A DNA stretch of 64,000 bases from Monosporascus cannonballus (taxonomy: Eukaryota > Ascomycota > Sordariomycetes > Xylariales). Shown here in pieces: positions 24,338-34,900 of the stretch. Where the stretch lies: contig QJNS01000010.1 in the NCBI GenBank assembly GCA_004154925.1, positions 310,001-374,000 on the forward strand. Direction: 5' to 3'. How positions within the stretch are numbered: position 1 is the first letter of the stretch; each line of letters begins with the position of its first letter. The translations under genes and the position numbers were made by a program. The notes beneath the pieces are model-generated. The model saw nothing but the letters and a program-made list of their open reading frames with translations, ran no database searches and was not told the origin of the DNA.

Positions 24338-27300
24338 ATGCCTGAAGAATCTCGCTCGCGGAGGAAATTACTCTGCGGCTTTTTGCTGCCGAAGCGGGAG
24401 GTATCAAAAGGAAAGGAAAATGGTAATCGCCAAGACGGGCAGGCCGGACCGCGCGCCGCGTCCCCATCCAAAGGCGCCCGGCAGGCCGTGAAGTCTGTCC
24501 CCGTCTCTTCGACGACGGAACTGCAGCCCCAGCATGCCGTATCATCCCCCGACCTTCCCCCGCTCGAGCAGCACCGTTCTTCTCAGTCTTGTCAGGCGCC
24601 ACAGGGAGATCCAAACGGCAGTTCAACTTCAGATAATCCCTCTCAACCTCTGCCAGAGCAGGGCAAACAAACCTCACCGCGGTTAGGATCCCTTTGGGAA
24701 GAAGCAGCAGACAGCCTTGATGCGGAAGATCAGGGAAGGCTCGAGGGTCTCATCAAATCCACACGCGAAGGCCAGGCGGCAGAGCTGTCCGTCGAAGGCC
24801 GAGGGGGGAGATCCTTCCCGGACGACGTCAGTCTTATCGTCTCCAGGGCGAAGAAGCTCGAGGAGGAGGATAAGGAAGCGGCCTGGAAACCCGTAGGCCA
24901 TCCCCACCCAGAATGCCTACGAAACGTATGCTGATTAGCGGCCCTAGGTCATTGGTGAGATCGTCGATGGAGCCTTGACGTTCAAGGCCCTTGGCGACGC
25001 TGCGGTGAAGTTTGATATGTCGGGCTACGCAGCCCTAGGATGGTCGGTAGTGTCTTTCGGCCTGAAGGTCGCTGCAAACGCGAAACAGGCTCGCCAATTC
25101 GTCTTCGATAGCTTAGAGGTCGTCACGGAGATCATGACCAGATACGCGCAATATGAAACATGGTGCAGAGGTCGGGGGGCTAACATAGACTTCGACCGCC
25201 ATGTGACGAATGTCTACAAGGCCATCTTACTCTATGTGATTGCCCTGGGTGACTACTTGCAGCAATGCGGAGCAGGTGTGTCCTCGGATTGATAGATGTC
25301 CGATCCCGACAGCTCTAGCAATATTCAGGTCACTTCCTACGTGCCATGTCCGAGCCTCAAGAGCGTTCCATTGCTCAAAGGAAGAAGGCGGTCGATGATG
25401 CAGATGCCGTCGTTCAGAAATGGGTAAGTTTCCACTATTGCAAAGAACACCACCATATAAGGTCCCATAGGAATCTGATTGACTGACCGTTCGACAGCTT
25501 CCGATTGTCAAGTTCGCGATTGATGGCGACAACTATGCCCAGCTTGTAAAGGAGATTGAAGATCACCGCCTGCCCGAACCCTCGGAGCCGTCAAGCGAAT
25601 GCTTACGGTCGTTGGCCTTTCCGGAAATGAACGATCGATCCAATGACATTGATACCGCCCAGTCGGGGACATGCGAGTGGCTCCTTGCGCACCAGACGTA
25701 CAGGAGCTGGGCTACTAGCGACCGAGGCCTGTTGTGGATCAAGGGGAAGCCCGGCGCTGGGAAGTCAGCATTATTGCAATACGCCCTTAAAAATGTCATG
25801 GTGGCATCAAACACCGGCGACAGAGCCCTCGTCCTCTCGTTCTTCTTCCACGGTCGTGGTGCTGAGCTACAAAAAACGCCGCTCGGGCTCTTTCGATCGC
25901 TCCTTCACCAGCTCCTCAGCCAAGTTCCCGACGCTCTCTCGGACCTCGTTAAAATCTTCCAGGAGCGGCGCGAGAAAATGGGGGAGCCGGGTGAGAAGTG
26001 GAAGTGGCATCTGCGCGAGCTGCATGACTCCTTCGAATCGTTGCTTCCAAAAGTCTTGGAGAGACGGCCAGTTTGGTTGTTTGTTGACGCACTAGACGAG
26101 TGTGGTGAAGAGGATGCGGTGCGCTTGGCCTTGGAATTCAGGTCTTTGCTTAACGGTCTCCCATCGACTGCGGTTGAACGACTTCACATCTGCTTCAGCT
26201 GTCGTCACTACCCGATTCCAGCGGACCTGGACGGTGCGCTTGAAATATGCCTTGAGCATGAAAACGGGAAGGACATTTCGATTTATGTACAGTCCCGGCT
26301 TTCCGAGGCTCATGTTCGAAAGGCACCGATGATTCTGGATCGAATCACAGCTCGTGCATCCGGCGTTTTCATGTGGGCACGACTTGTGGTGGAGCGCGTT
26401 ATCTTCCTTGAGCGTCAACGGGCGGTTTGGAAGAAGATTGAAACGGTAATCGATTCTATCCCTAAAGATCTGGATGGTCTATACCAGGAGCACGTCCAGA
26501 GGATGGACGACAAGCCGGCTTTCCTGAAACTAATCCAGTGGATCTGCTTTGCCATACGGCCCTTATCATTAGACGAAGTACGATGGGCCATGGTCGTTGA
26601 CGCCAACTGCTCCCATAAGTCTTTGCAACAATGTATTGCGGCAGAAGACCTCGCATGCGACTGTGATGAAATGAAGCGGAGAGTCATAGCCCTCACCTGC
26701 GGCCTTGCCGAGACCGTACCGTCATCTGAGGGACAGGTTGTACAGTTCATCCACCAGTCGGTCAATGACTTTTTCCTCGAGAAGGGCTTGTCAGCTCTGG
26801 ACGACGACTTAAAGCCGACTGAGACAGAGACAAACAAGGCTGATTCGGCAGTCGGAATCGCACACTATCGGCTATCTAGGACGTGCATACGGTACTTGGC
26901 AATGGAGGAGGTTGCTCAGTCAATATCCCGCAATAATCTCCACTTGGGGTATGTCTGGAGGTCTAAGTTTCCTTTGTTGTACTACGCTACGACTTCGTGG
27001 ATAGCGCACGTACAACAAAGCGAGGCGAGGAACGTCCCTCAGGATGATCTTTTGGACTATTTCGCCTGGCCGTCAGAGGCACTTCTACAACTATGGGTGC
27101 AGGTCTACAATAAAATAGGGGAATACTCAGACGGCTGCCCACCGTCTGGGGCGACCTTGACACATATAGTGTCGCGATATCAGCTATTAGGGCCGTTACG
27201 GGTGATGCTGCAAACGGCAGACCACGTCGGCATTGACATTAACGTAAAGGATGAATATGGTCGGACGCCGTTATCATGGGCCGCCAGATACGGGCACGAA

Positions 27301-27621
27301 GCCGTCGTTCAGCAGCTGCTAGCAACCGGCAAGGTCGATATCGACGCAAAGGATAAATACAGTCAGACGCCGTTATCGTGGCCCGCCGACTACGGGCACG
27401 AAATTATTATTCAGCAACTGCTAGCGACCGGCAAGGTCGATATCGACGCAAAGGATAAAAATGGTCAGACGCCGTTATCGTGGGCTGCCAAAAACGGGCA
27501 TGAAGCTATCGTCCGACTCTTTGCAACAACATGGTCCGTAAATCATGATGAGGCAAACTCACCTCTATGGCCTTCCTCACAAAGGTTACCGTTGGTCTGC
27601 CTCGACCTACCAACGGCCTAG
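24338..27621 (+). CDS. NLR protein: NACHT N-terminal domain, NACHT ATPase, ankyrin repeats
   Basis: Exons 24338-24892, 24948-25275, 25329-25423 and 25498-27621 join in frame to 1033 aa; the introns are 53-74 bp, GT..AG. Residues 1-130 are polar and unstructured. About 135-400 resemble the NACHT_N domain (SLWEEAADSLDAEDQGRLEG, then GYAALGWSVVSFGLKVAANA and LEVVTEIMTRYAQYETW). The NACHT ATPase follows: P-loop GKPGAGKS at about 409-416, Walker B VWLFVDALDEC at about 518-528, sensor-like CFSCRHYP. A helical region leads to three ankyrin repeats at about 907-1007. Fungal NLRs of this plan are intracellular sensors linked to non-self recognition and regulated cell death; no death effector is visible at this N-terminus. 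The C-terminus after the third repeat (RLFATTWSVNHDEAN..) is unlike an ankyrin repeat, so the array may be shortened by a frameshift or deletion. Confidence 0.85.
27259..27540 (+). repeat. Near-identical 102-bp ankyrin-coding tandem repeats
   Basis: The codons for RTPLSWA and matching positions recur at 27265, 27367 and 27469, exactly 102 bp (34 codons) apart. Copies are very similar at DNA level, with changes clustered at a few codons (ARYGHEAVV, ADYGHEIII, AKNGHEAIV). High identity points to recent duplication or gene conversion inside the NLR gene. Confidence 0.9.
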
Positions 27622-27696
27622 CTAGTGTATCAGAATGCTCTCCCATCTTCGTTCTCTCGTTGATCTCCAGCAAGGTAAAGTGGCCGTTCCTGATCT

Positions 27697-28144
27697 TTAA
27701 GGGGCAAGACTAGCAGGCTCTTCTCCGTATTTCTCGACATCTTCCGCGGCCCGGCTATCTTCGCCTGTATCGCCATCACCGGTGGAGTTCAAATCCCCAG
27801 ATTCGTCGCCGCCAGAGGCGCTAGATCTCACGGAATCGTCACTGGATTCCGAGTCGATTGTCTTGAACGCGTAGCGTCCCAACAGCAGGATGTCGGCCTG
27901 CTTCATTCCCCGTATCCTGCGTTTGTACCCCTCCTCCGCTCCTTCCGCCTCTTCGTGTTTTGCCCTCGAGCGCCTGCAGCTGCTCGTAATCCTGCCACAG
28001 GTTGGCGAGCAGGGCGCGCTTCTTGGCGGCGTTCAGGGCCTTGCAGACCCCGGCGGGGTCGGGGCTCCCGTTGAGTTCCTTGACGGCCTCTGCAGGCACG
28101 TCGGGGTCCCGGGTCTTGGGCTCCTCCTTGGTTTTGACAGGAGT
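27697..28144 (-). pseudogene. Broken minus-strand gene, unrecognised family
   Basis: Two minus-strand frames read as one protein interrupted by a one-base shift in a T4 run (plus 27958-27961). The first part includes VPAEAVKELNGSPDPAGVCK and ALLANLWQDYEQLQALEG. The second includes HEEAEGAEEGYKRRIRGMKQ, then ADILLLGRYAFKTIDSESSD and an acidic Ser-rich tail ending at 27697. Upstream the frame meets TAA at 28145-28147 with no start codon, so the 5' end is missing or lies beyond an intron I cannot place. High GC and the matched protein character across the shift argue for a former gene. It lies tail-to-tail with the NLR, only 75 bp away. No function can be given. Confidence 0.5.
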
Positions 28145-28151
28145 TTACCAT

Positions 28152-29071
28152 GGTTCCCTGTGGCCTTCTCCTGGGATCTGGTGTTATACCGGTATGTCGT
28201 GCTTAAGGACAGATATTGGTCGCTCTCATTTCCAAAGAGCCCAGAATTGAGAAATAGGTGCCCCTGTGGGGTATATTTGAACGCTTAAATCGTTGATGAT
28301 AGAATGAAAGTAACTTGATGGTTCCAAGTGTGGGTCCCGGAGAAAGGGGTTTCTCTGACACGAAGGCTAGCTGGTTGGGGTTTCGGACATGAAAGAGCGA
28401 ATAACATCAAGCGAAATACATGTTCGCTGGATGATTTTGAATATTTTTCTAGGCGGCAATGAGTAACGTAATACCGACCTTGGAATAGGGGTTATAGGCG
28501 CCGGAGCTGCTGTCATCAAATGCTTGACCAAGTTCGGGGCATATGGCGAACAGCTGCTCGACTGAGCGTGCCACCAGCGCTCCAAGCTAGTGCCCTCCTG
28601 TATCAATTTCAGTTTACTGTCGTCAATTCTTTGAGAGCCATGGTAAACCCCCCCTCCCCTGAACTGCAGAGGGGATGCGCTATGCTCACGCTGCCCCCAT
28701 TCCGCCAAAGACGTGGCTGGTCCTGTTGTACACTTAACAGCTATGGTATGCGTACTCGCAAATATATTTTACGTCATCGCCTGCAGATAGGACAGTACAG
28801 TAACAAGTCGTCCTCATAAGACACATCATATCGTAGAGGTTTTGTTATTCTAGCTTGCTAAATGTTAGGTATATTGAGAAGGAGATATGTAGCCAATCAT
28901 TGGCCGCCAACTGATACAAGAACCCCTGCATAAAAAAGTTAAGCTTCTCTTGTCGATAAGAACGTCAACTACTTCATACTTCGTTCTGCGACCTCAGTTA
29001 GACGCCCAACGAGCAAAGCGAGTGTAGTTGAGCCTCGCATTGGCGATCGCACTACCCCACCAAAATCCGCC
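28152..29071. other. Intergenic DNA
   Basis: No gene recognised between the broken minus-strand gene and the promoter at 29072. Confidence 0.5.
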
Positions 29072-29078
29072 TATATAC
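29072..29078 (+). promoter_or_regulatory. Probable TATA box
   Basis: TATATAC in GCCTATATACACC, about 40 bases before the ATG at 29117. Confidence 0.45.
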
Positions 29079-29116
29079 ACCTCTAACCGGCGAGCGATTG
29101 GATCGCCTCCTCCACA

Positions 29117-29818
29117 ATGGCGTCTCCGAACCCCCCACCTCAGAGCCCCGCGACAGCGACGGCGGCGACGTCGCAGCGACCGCAACCACAACAATCAGCC
29201 CCCGAGAAGCCGCCATACCAGAACCCGTTCATCCACAACGTGGCGCTGGGGGTGACGCCGATCGCGCTGGGCGCGCTGTTCCTGCCGCCGCGGAAGCTGG
29301 ACCTGCGGCAGGTGATCCTCGGCGGCGTGGCGCTGTGGGGCACGAACCAGCTGGTGCACGACTACAGCGGGCGGTCGTTCGCGCAGCGGTTCGGGGCGCG
29401 CATGGAGCAGCTGTCCGGGACGCGGCTCCCCGAGAGGGCGCAGCGCACGCAGATGCTGCTGCGGGCGGAGCGGGAGAAGAGGCGGCGCGAGGGCGAGCAA
29501 GCGAGGACGACGGAACCCGGGCTGTCGGAGGCGGACCGCGGAATGCTGGAGGAGCAGAAGAAGGAGCGCGGGAGGAGCCGCGCCGAGAGGGGACCCCTCG
29601 AGGCGCTCTGGATGGGCGACCAGGACGACGACTGGAAGGAGAAGAGGGACCGGAGGGAGAAGGAGGCCCTGAGCGAGGGCGGCGGCGGCTATTGGGGTCT
29701 CATCACCGACCAGATCGCCGAGGTCTGGAACGGGGCCAAGAAGAAGGAGCAGGAGGCGCAAGCCGCCGAGGCCGACGCCAAGGCGAAGGCGGCCGTGGAG
29801 GAGGGAAGGAAGGCCTGA
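29117..29818 (+). CDS. Small two-segment membrane protein with charged coiled C-terminus
   Basis: Single exon, 233 aa, start context CACAATGGCG. A Pro/Gln/Ala-rich start (1-35) is followed by two hydrophobic stretches, FIHNVALGVTPIALGALFL (about 38-56) and LRQVILGGVALWGTNQLV (about 62-79), then a long Arg/Glu/Lys-rich helix to the end. Conserved-looking points are NPFIHN, PPRKLDLR, WGTNQLVHDYSGRS, and near the end LEALWMGDQDDDWKEKR and YWGLITDQIAEVWN. Proteins of this shape occur across filamentous ascomycetes and are sometimes auto-named rhomboid family membrane protein, but I see no GxSG or His that a rhomboid protease needs. Location could be mitochondrial or ER membrane; nothing decides it. 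Confidence 0.75.
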   Translation: MASPNPPPQSPATATAATSQRPQPQQSAPEKPPYQNPFIHNVALGVTPIALGALFLPPRKLDLRQVILGGVALWGTNQLVHDYSGRSFAQRFGARMEQLSGTRLPERAQRTQMLLRAEREKRRREGEQARTTEPGLSEADRGMLEEQKKERGRSRAERGPLEALWMGDQDDDWKEKRDRREKEALSEGGGGYWGLITDQIAEVWNGAKKKEQEAQAAEADAKAKAAVEEGRKA

Positions 29819-30199
29819 TCTTGTCTATGGAGTGTACGATCGATCATGAGGAAAGGCTGTGTACTACTATGGGTTTGCATATAACATAGCGGCGGCAGCA
29901 TACTGGGCGGGAGTTGTGGTTCGGTCATATCACTATGCCGGGCTGGGTAATGTCATGCAAGTGGAATCTCCGCTACCTATGCTAGTGGTGTGTGAGGAAT
30001 TTGATAATTCGAAGGTATTTATCAATTCATGACTACCTAGACGCGCAAGCACATGCCTTATGGCTTGATATGTCAAGCTCCTGTAAAATCAAGCGGCTTT
30101 TGGTACACGCCCCGAACGCCCTGCCTAGACAATGTCGCGCCTCTCCCTTCGACTCAATATCAACGCGAGAAGACATTTATGTTCTCTGCTGGGGGGTAC
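29819..30199. other. Convergent 3' spacer
   Basis: Lies between two genes that end towards each other. It probably holds both 3' UTRs; nothing else seen. Confidence 0.5.
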
Positions 30200-30966
30200 C
30201 TATTTCTTGCCCTGCTTCTTGGCGGCCTTCTTCCCTATCTTGGTGAGATCTTTGTTGCGCTCCTTGAGCTTGCGGCCAGTCAGGACCTTGCCGCGGTTGT
30301 TCTTGACCCTCGCGGCCTCCTTCTCCTTGCGCGCCTTCTGCTTCGCGGCCCGGACGGCCGCCTTCTCGTCGTACCTCTGTGTCCACTCATCGAGCTCCCT
30401 CTGCACCTCGTCCGCCCGCTCCTGCGACCCCTCGGGCACCCCCAGCTTCTTCTGGATGGCCCCCCGCTGTCTCTCGATCAGCTTGATGCGCCGGCGCGCC
30501 GCCCGGTTCAGCCCGCTAGGCGGTGCCACGCGGCTGCTGCCCTTCTGCTTCTGCTTCTTCGGCTTGTCTTCGGATCCGGAGTCCGAGTCGGACGCCGCGG
30601 CGGCCTCGACGGCGCTGTGGTCCACGGGCGTGGGATTCGTGTCGATGGCGAACAATGGCGTCGCATCCGCTTCGTCCTTGTTCTTGCCATATTTACCTGC
30701 CTTCTTCTGCTTAGGTTCCTTCACCTCCTAGGCGACCGTCGTCGATCAGCATTGCGATTGCCATGTTTCGCATATGTAGGTGAACTCACGGGTTCAACTA
30801 CAGGCGCTCCCCCCGAACCGTCAGAGTCCTCATCGGAGCTCGGCGGAGTAACGGCTCGCTTCGACTTCTTGTCTTTCTTGTGCTTGTCCACTCTGTCTCG
30901 CGATACCTTCTTCTCCCGCTTCTTCTCGCCTTCCTTGTGAGGCTTGGCGGCCCGGTCTTTCGCCAT
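30200..30966 (-). CDS. Lysine-rich, probably nucleolar protein, two exons
   Basis: Minus-strand exons 30966-30790 and 30727-30200 give 234 aa, with a 62-bp intron (GTGAGT..CCTAG, CTGAT branch-like site). The ATG at 30966 (MAKDRAAKPHKEGEKKREKK) is preferred to one 45 codons upstream because the charged pattern begins here. Blocks in order: Lys/Arg-rich N-terminus, acidic Ser cluster (PPSSDEDSDGSGG), KEPKQKKAGKYGKNKDE, LFAIDTNPTPVDHSA, a second acidic Ser cluster, then GLNRAARRRIKLIERQRGAI, a coiled segment (VQRELDEWTQRYDEKAAVR) and a basic C-terminal end LTGRKLKERNKDLTKIGKKA. Alternating basic and CK2-type acidic Ser clusters are usual for ribosome-biogenesis proteins; I infer a nucleolar role without naming a family. 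Confidence 0.75.
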
Positions 30967-33226
30967 TCTGTAGCCGCGTGTCTTTGGGGAAATTTGATGA
31001 CGTCTGGTAGTATATGCAGAGTCGATGTAGGCGGACAGCCTAGAATCCCCGACTTGAAGAGGGTGGCTGGGACTCGATTGGTCGGAAACCGTCAATGTCA
31101 CCGTTGCGAAGCAAAAATGTTAGTTATTCTTATCTTATCAGCTGATCCTGTACAGTGTACATGCTGTGCTAGATATAACCCCCCACTATCCTACCGTCTG
31201 ATCCACTCTCCCATTGTTGACCCCTTTCGGAATGAGAGTCAATGCCTCAATGAACATCAATTCATACGGATATCTTTAAGGGGTACCACACCTAGGCCGA
31301 GGAGCTTATTTCTTATGAGTTTAGTAGTTTATTCTGCTGCTATCATTGGGCGAGTACCTGTCGACTTACCTTAGTTAACATTCGGGGAAATCATCTTCCA
31401 CACCTTCATCGACAGCCAGAGTAGCTAGGATATGTCCATATCTGCGTGCCAAGCACAACGTTCTGAACATTTGAAATAAATGACTTGGTGTGTTATAGTT
31501 CAAGAAGCAGGGTACAACTTTCAGGGTATATATTCCGAAGAAAACCGGGCTAGATAGGTCTCGCCATCAGGTCCTCGGCTCACTATACGAGCCGGATGAT
31601 GTGCCCAGATATCCCTTCAACGATCGTGTTTCGTACATTCCTTACTGAGGCTCACACCGATATAATATTTTACGGTTAATATGCTGCTCATGGACACTCG
31701 TTATTTTTCGGCTATGCCTCGGTTGTGCCGGCGTCTCCTTGATCGAGGAGAGCCTGGGCGTCCTCGATATCATCAAGGACCAGCCTGATTTCTAAATGTT
31801 CCCCGTCAGTATCGGGGCTGCGTGTTGTTAGAAATTCTGCCTAGTTTCTATGTTTTCTTCAGGTCTGCACTGTCGTAAATCAGGTACCGAAAATCCTAGC
31901 TGTTGAAGTATTGGTTTAGACATACGTTACGGGAATGAACCTCTTGTCGTCCGCCATGTTGATGATGCCCGTCTTATGATCTACGAGGAACTTGACCAGG
32001 CTTCGCCATACTGGGCCAGGAGGGTCTGGTCGTTCTATAGACTGATGACATGTTCTTTTGCCTCCTTACCATGACCGCCTGAGATACTGCCCGGTTCAAT
32101 CCGTTTTGAAAGTGGAGAAGACGGTAAATAGTAACTAAGAACGGAAAAAATGGCAAAAACATACAACACCAGGGATTCGCTGGTCGTCACCGACCCAACT
32201 ACTAATCTGGCCCTACGCGGCTTATCTAGGGGAGAGCGGACGGGATCCCGAGCTTTCCACGTGGTATGGTCGTATGTGCTGGAGATTTGTGTTATTGGGC
32301 TGATATATGCAGGTAGATTGGTAGCACAGTGCCGCGGCGTTTTAGGGGAACCCCGTAAATTGGACCTGCGCATGAAGGGCTTCAGACCAGAAGGAAGTCA
32401 ATATCGAAATGGATTCTCCTCATCCGGATCCAAGAGAATATCTAAAGAAGCGGTCATTTTGTTGCTATTCCATCTACCGGAATTCCGATGCAAAGTCTGG
32501 CCTATGGAAAGCACTCGACGCTCGGACGAGTCCCAGACGACTATATTCAACGAAGAATTGCCACTCCACAGCCGCTCAGGGCAGGTATTTCTCGACGAGG
32601 TAGCGCGGGAGGACAGGCTTCCCGCAGCTGGAGTCACCACCCATCACTAAAAACACTCGCCGCCCTGTCCGACTCAGTGCCGCAACTCTGGAGGCTACAA
32701 AACGACTAGAACTGAAGTAGCGACCTATAAAGGTTGATTATGTTTTCCCTAAGTACGGACCTAACAGCTCGGAAGCCCGAGTTACCTCGGCTGCCTGTTT
32801 ATCGGGAAGCACAGCTCTCAATAGCAACATATACCACTTCAATCCGAAAGTATCAACTGAGCCGCTTTGTTGACCAAGATCATGCGATTGACGGTGGCTA
32901 CGGCGTTTTGCTTCTTGGGCACTGTTCTTGATTGCTTTACGTAAGGTCTTCCGGGCAATGTGTCCCATCATGGCCACGACCTGGCGGAGCTTCCGTGGTG
33001 CCCTGCCTGACATCGCTGCTGACGGGCGTGGACGGGGCCCGGCAATATTTGCTAGTTATGCTAGGGACTCTAAAGGTCCTGATCGTGTGTAGCTTGGAGG
33101 CTGATTCGGACGTACAGACGTTTGTGTGGGGCCGTGAGAGGTCAATAAATATTGGTATGCAAATGCCTTGGGCGGGACGGTGCAAGGAAGAAATCTAGGG
33201 GTGGGAAGTTGGTTTCTGGCTGCATC
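30967..33226. other. Intergenic DNA with possible decayed gene fragments
   Basis: No complete gene. A plus-strand stretch at 32150-32280 reads MAKTYNTRDSLVVTDPTTNL followed by a GLSRGERTGSRAF piece, which looks like real protein, but the frame then loses that character and I cannot find partner exons. Another plus stretch (32409-32603) has gene-like codons without a family. Both may be relics. Confidence 0.35.
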
Positions 33227-33544
33227 TCATATACAGAACCTTGAGCTCCCGGACTTAATGGAAGAGCAAAGTAAAACATTCTCACCACGAAGCTGCATCC
33301 TGTATTCGAATTTGAAATGATTGCTAATGACTACTCCCCTTAGCAACGGTGACGATGGTAATGTCATGCTTCTCATGATAACAAAAAGAGTACCATTGGA
33401 ATTATCCAGTCTGAGCAAGTACTCGAGGCGGAGAAGCTTCTCATCCTTGTCGCTCCAACCAGGAACCGTGATACGATGCTCCTTGATGAGCTTCTTCAAG
33501 CGGAGATAATCCTCCAGAAGGTGGTCCACCGACCTGGTCGACAT
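33227..33544 (-). CDS. Possible small spliced gene (low confidence)
   Basis: Minus-strand ATG at 33544 opens MSTRSVDHLLEDYLRLKKLI and continues KEHRITVPGWSDKDEKLLRL before EYLLRLDNSNG, with gene-like codon choice. The bases just upstream read TGACAG then ACAAGATG, a good acceptor for a 5'-UTR intron whose donor could be the CAG/GTAAGC at about 33670. After DNSNG the frame stays open to 33227 but loses protein-like character, so an intron (donor GTACTC, acceptor ..TACAG) is likely and the true 3' end is unknown. No domain recognised. Confidence 0.35.
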   Translation of the reverse strand: MSTRSVDHLLEDYLRLKKLIKEHRITVPGWSDKDEKLLRLEYLLRLDNSNGTLFVIMRSMTLPSSPLLRGVVISNHFKFEYRMQLRGENVLLCSSIKSGSSRFCI

Positions 33545-34900
33545 CTTGTCTGTCAAATCACGGTAAGTACTAGACCTGGCATGGAGATTTATGAGAAGGT
33601 GATAGAACGTTGATTTGGAATGTGAAACCCGGGCGGAAGTATTGCTGGTATCAAGAGAAAGCGCTTACCTGAGGATCCGAGAACAGATATATTTCTGAGT
33701 GTAGTGGTGAGAGAGTAGGAAGACTGAGGTCCGTTGTGGATCGTCCATGAATCCGTCTAGAGTTAGGTATGAAGTTAGCAAGTCTTGGGAATACCACTTT
33801 GCGGAAGGTGAGCGGTGCAATACGCATGAGAAGAAGGAAGGATGTTTGGCTTGCAGAAAATTCGGAATGATGTAGGCAGTATGTCAATCATCGTGAGTTC
33901 GGTGCCGCGAAGCCAAGTGTAACTTACCTGCCCCAAAAGTGTGATAAACCGGAAAGAATTTTCGGGCTCCGAGTATTGGGAGGTTTTGACGAGGTGAATT
34001 TGGATAGCAGAAATCCTTGGGGAGCTTGATGTCGGGGAGGTTAAGGAAGATGGTTGGAAGATGTAAAGTAAAGCTGGAAGCGTGAGAGTGGTAACTGAGG
34101 TTTATTTCATATTCGGATTAACTTGCCCCATTACCCAACCGTGCCTTCCCTTTTTGAATATCTTATATAGCCTCAACTCTGCGGCTTCAAGCAAACCAAA
34201 CTAAACTCTTTCTATACCGCTCCGAGAGCGCATTTCCGCACCCATCTACCTGCGATTATATTTTGCCTGGCGCACCAGTAAAAGAAAAGGTAATAATCAA
34301 CTTTTCTTTTTTCTATCCTACCCACGGATCATCGTTCTTCGGATCAACACTGCACTGACAGGACAAAAGTCTGGTCTTACCGCTTATTTACTACCAAAAC
34401 TCAAAATCTTTGTACCTTGCCCTTGCCGACTGGGGGTGTTGAGTCCTTAATCATTCTTATGCCATCGCATTAGGATCCGGAGATTTTACATACGGACAGC
34501 ATCCATGAAGCCTCATCACCCCGGAAAAACCACGAACTGAATCACAACCTCGGACTCACGGCGGATCATCTGCCACAATCCCACACGACACAGGCCGTCT
34601 CATACCGTGCTATAACCCCCCGGAAACGTGAATCGTCGAACCATTGCACAAACGCTTGCCCTCTGCTCTCCCGTGTTACGTATCCTCGACCGCATTCAAT
34701 ACCACACTGATCTCTCTTTCCCCAGACATCCCCCAAACTTATCATCACAACCCAATCGTATTTCTTTCTCACCTCGCGCCGGATATTTCTATGCCGCACT
34801 GATCGCGCATCATCCATGAGAGAGTAAGGGTGGAAAGAAGAGAGCATCTAGGACGCCACGAGCCATCCACCACCCCACCCCAAATTTACCCCACGTACGG
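33545..34900. other. Intergenic DNA left of the transposon block
   Basis: Contains splice-like CAG/GTAAGT sites on the minus strand (33926-33950 and 33660-33670) that could be the untranslated leader of the small gene above. No coding gene seen. The right boundary is the target duplication of element A. Confidence 0.4.
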
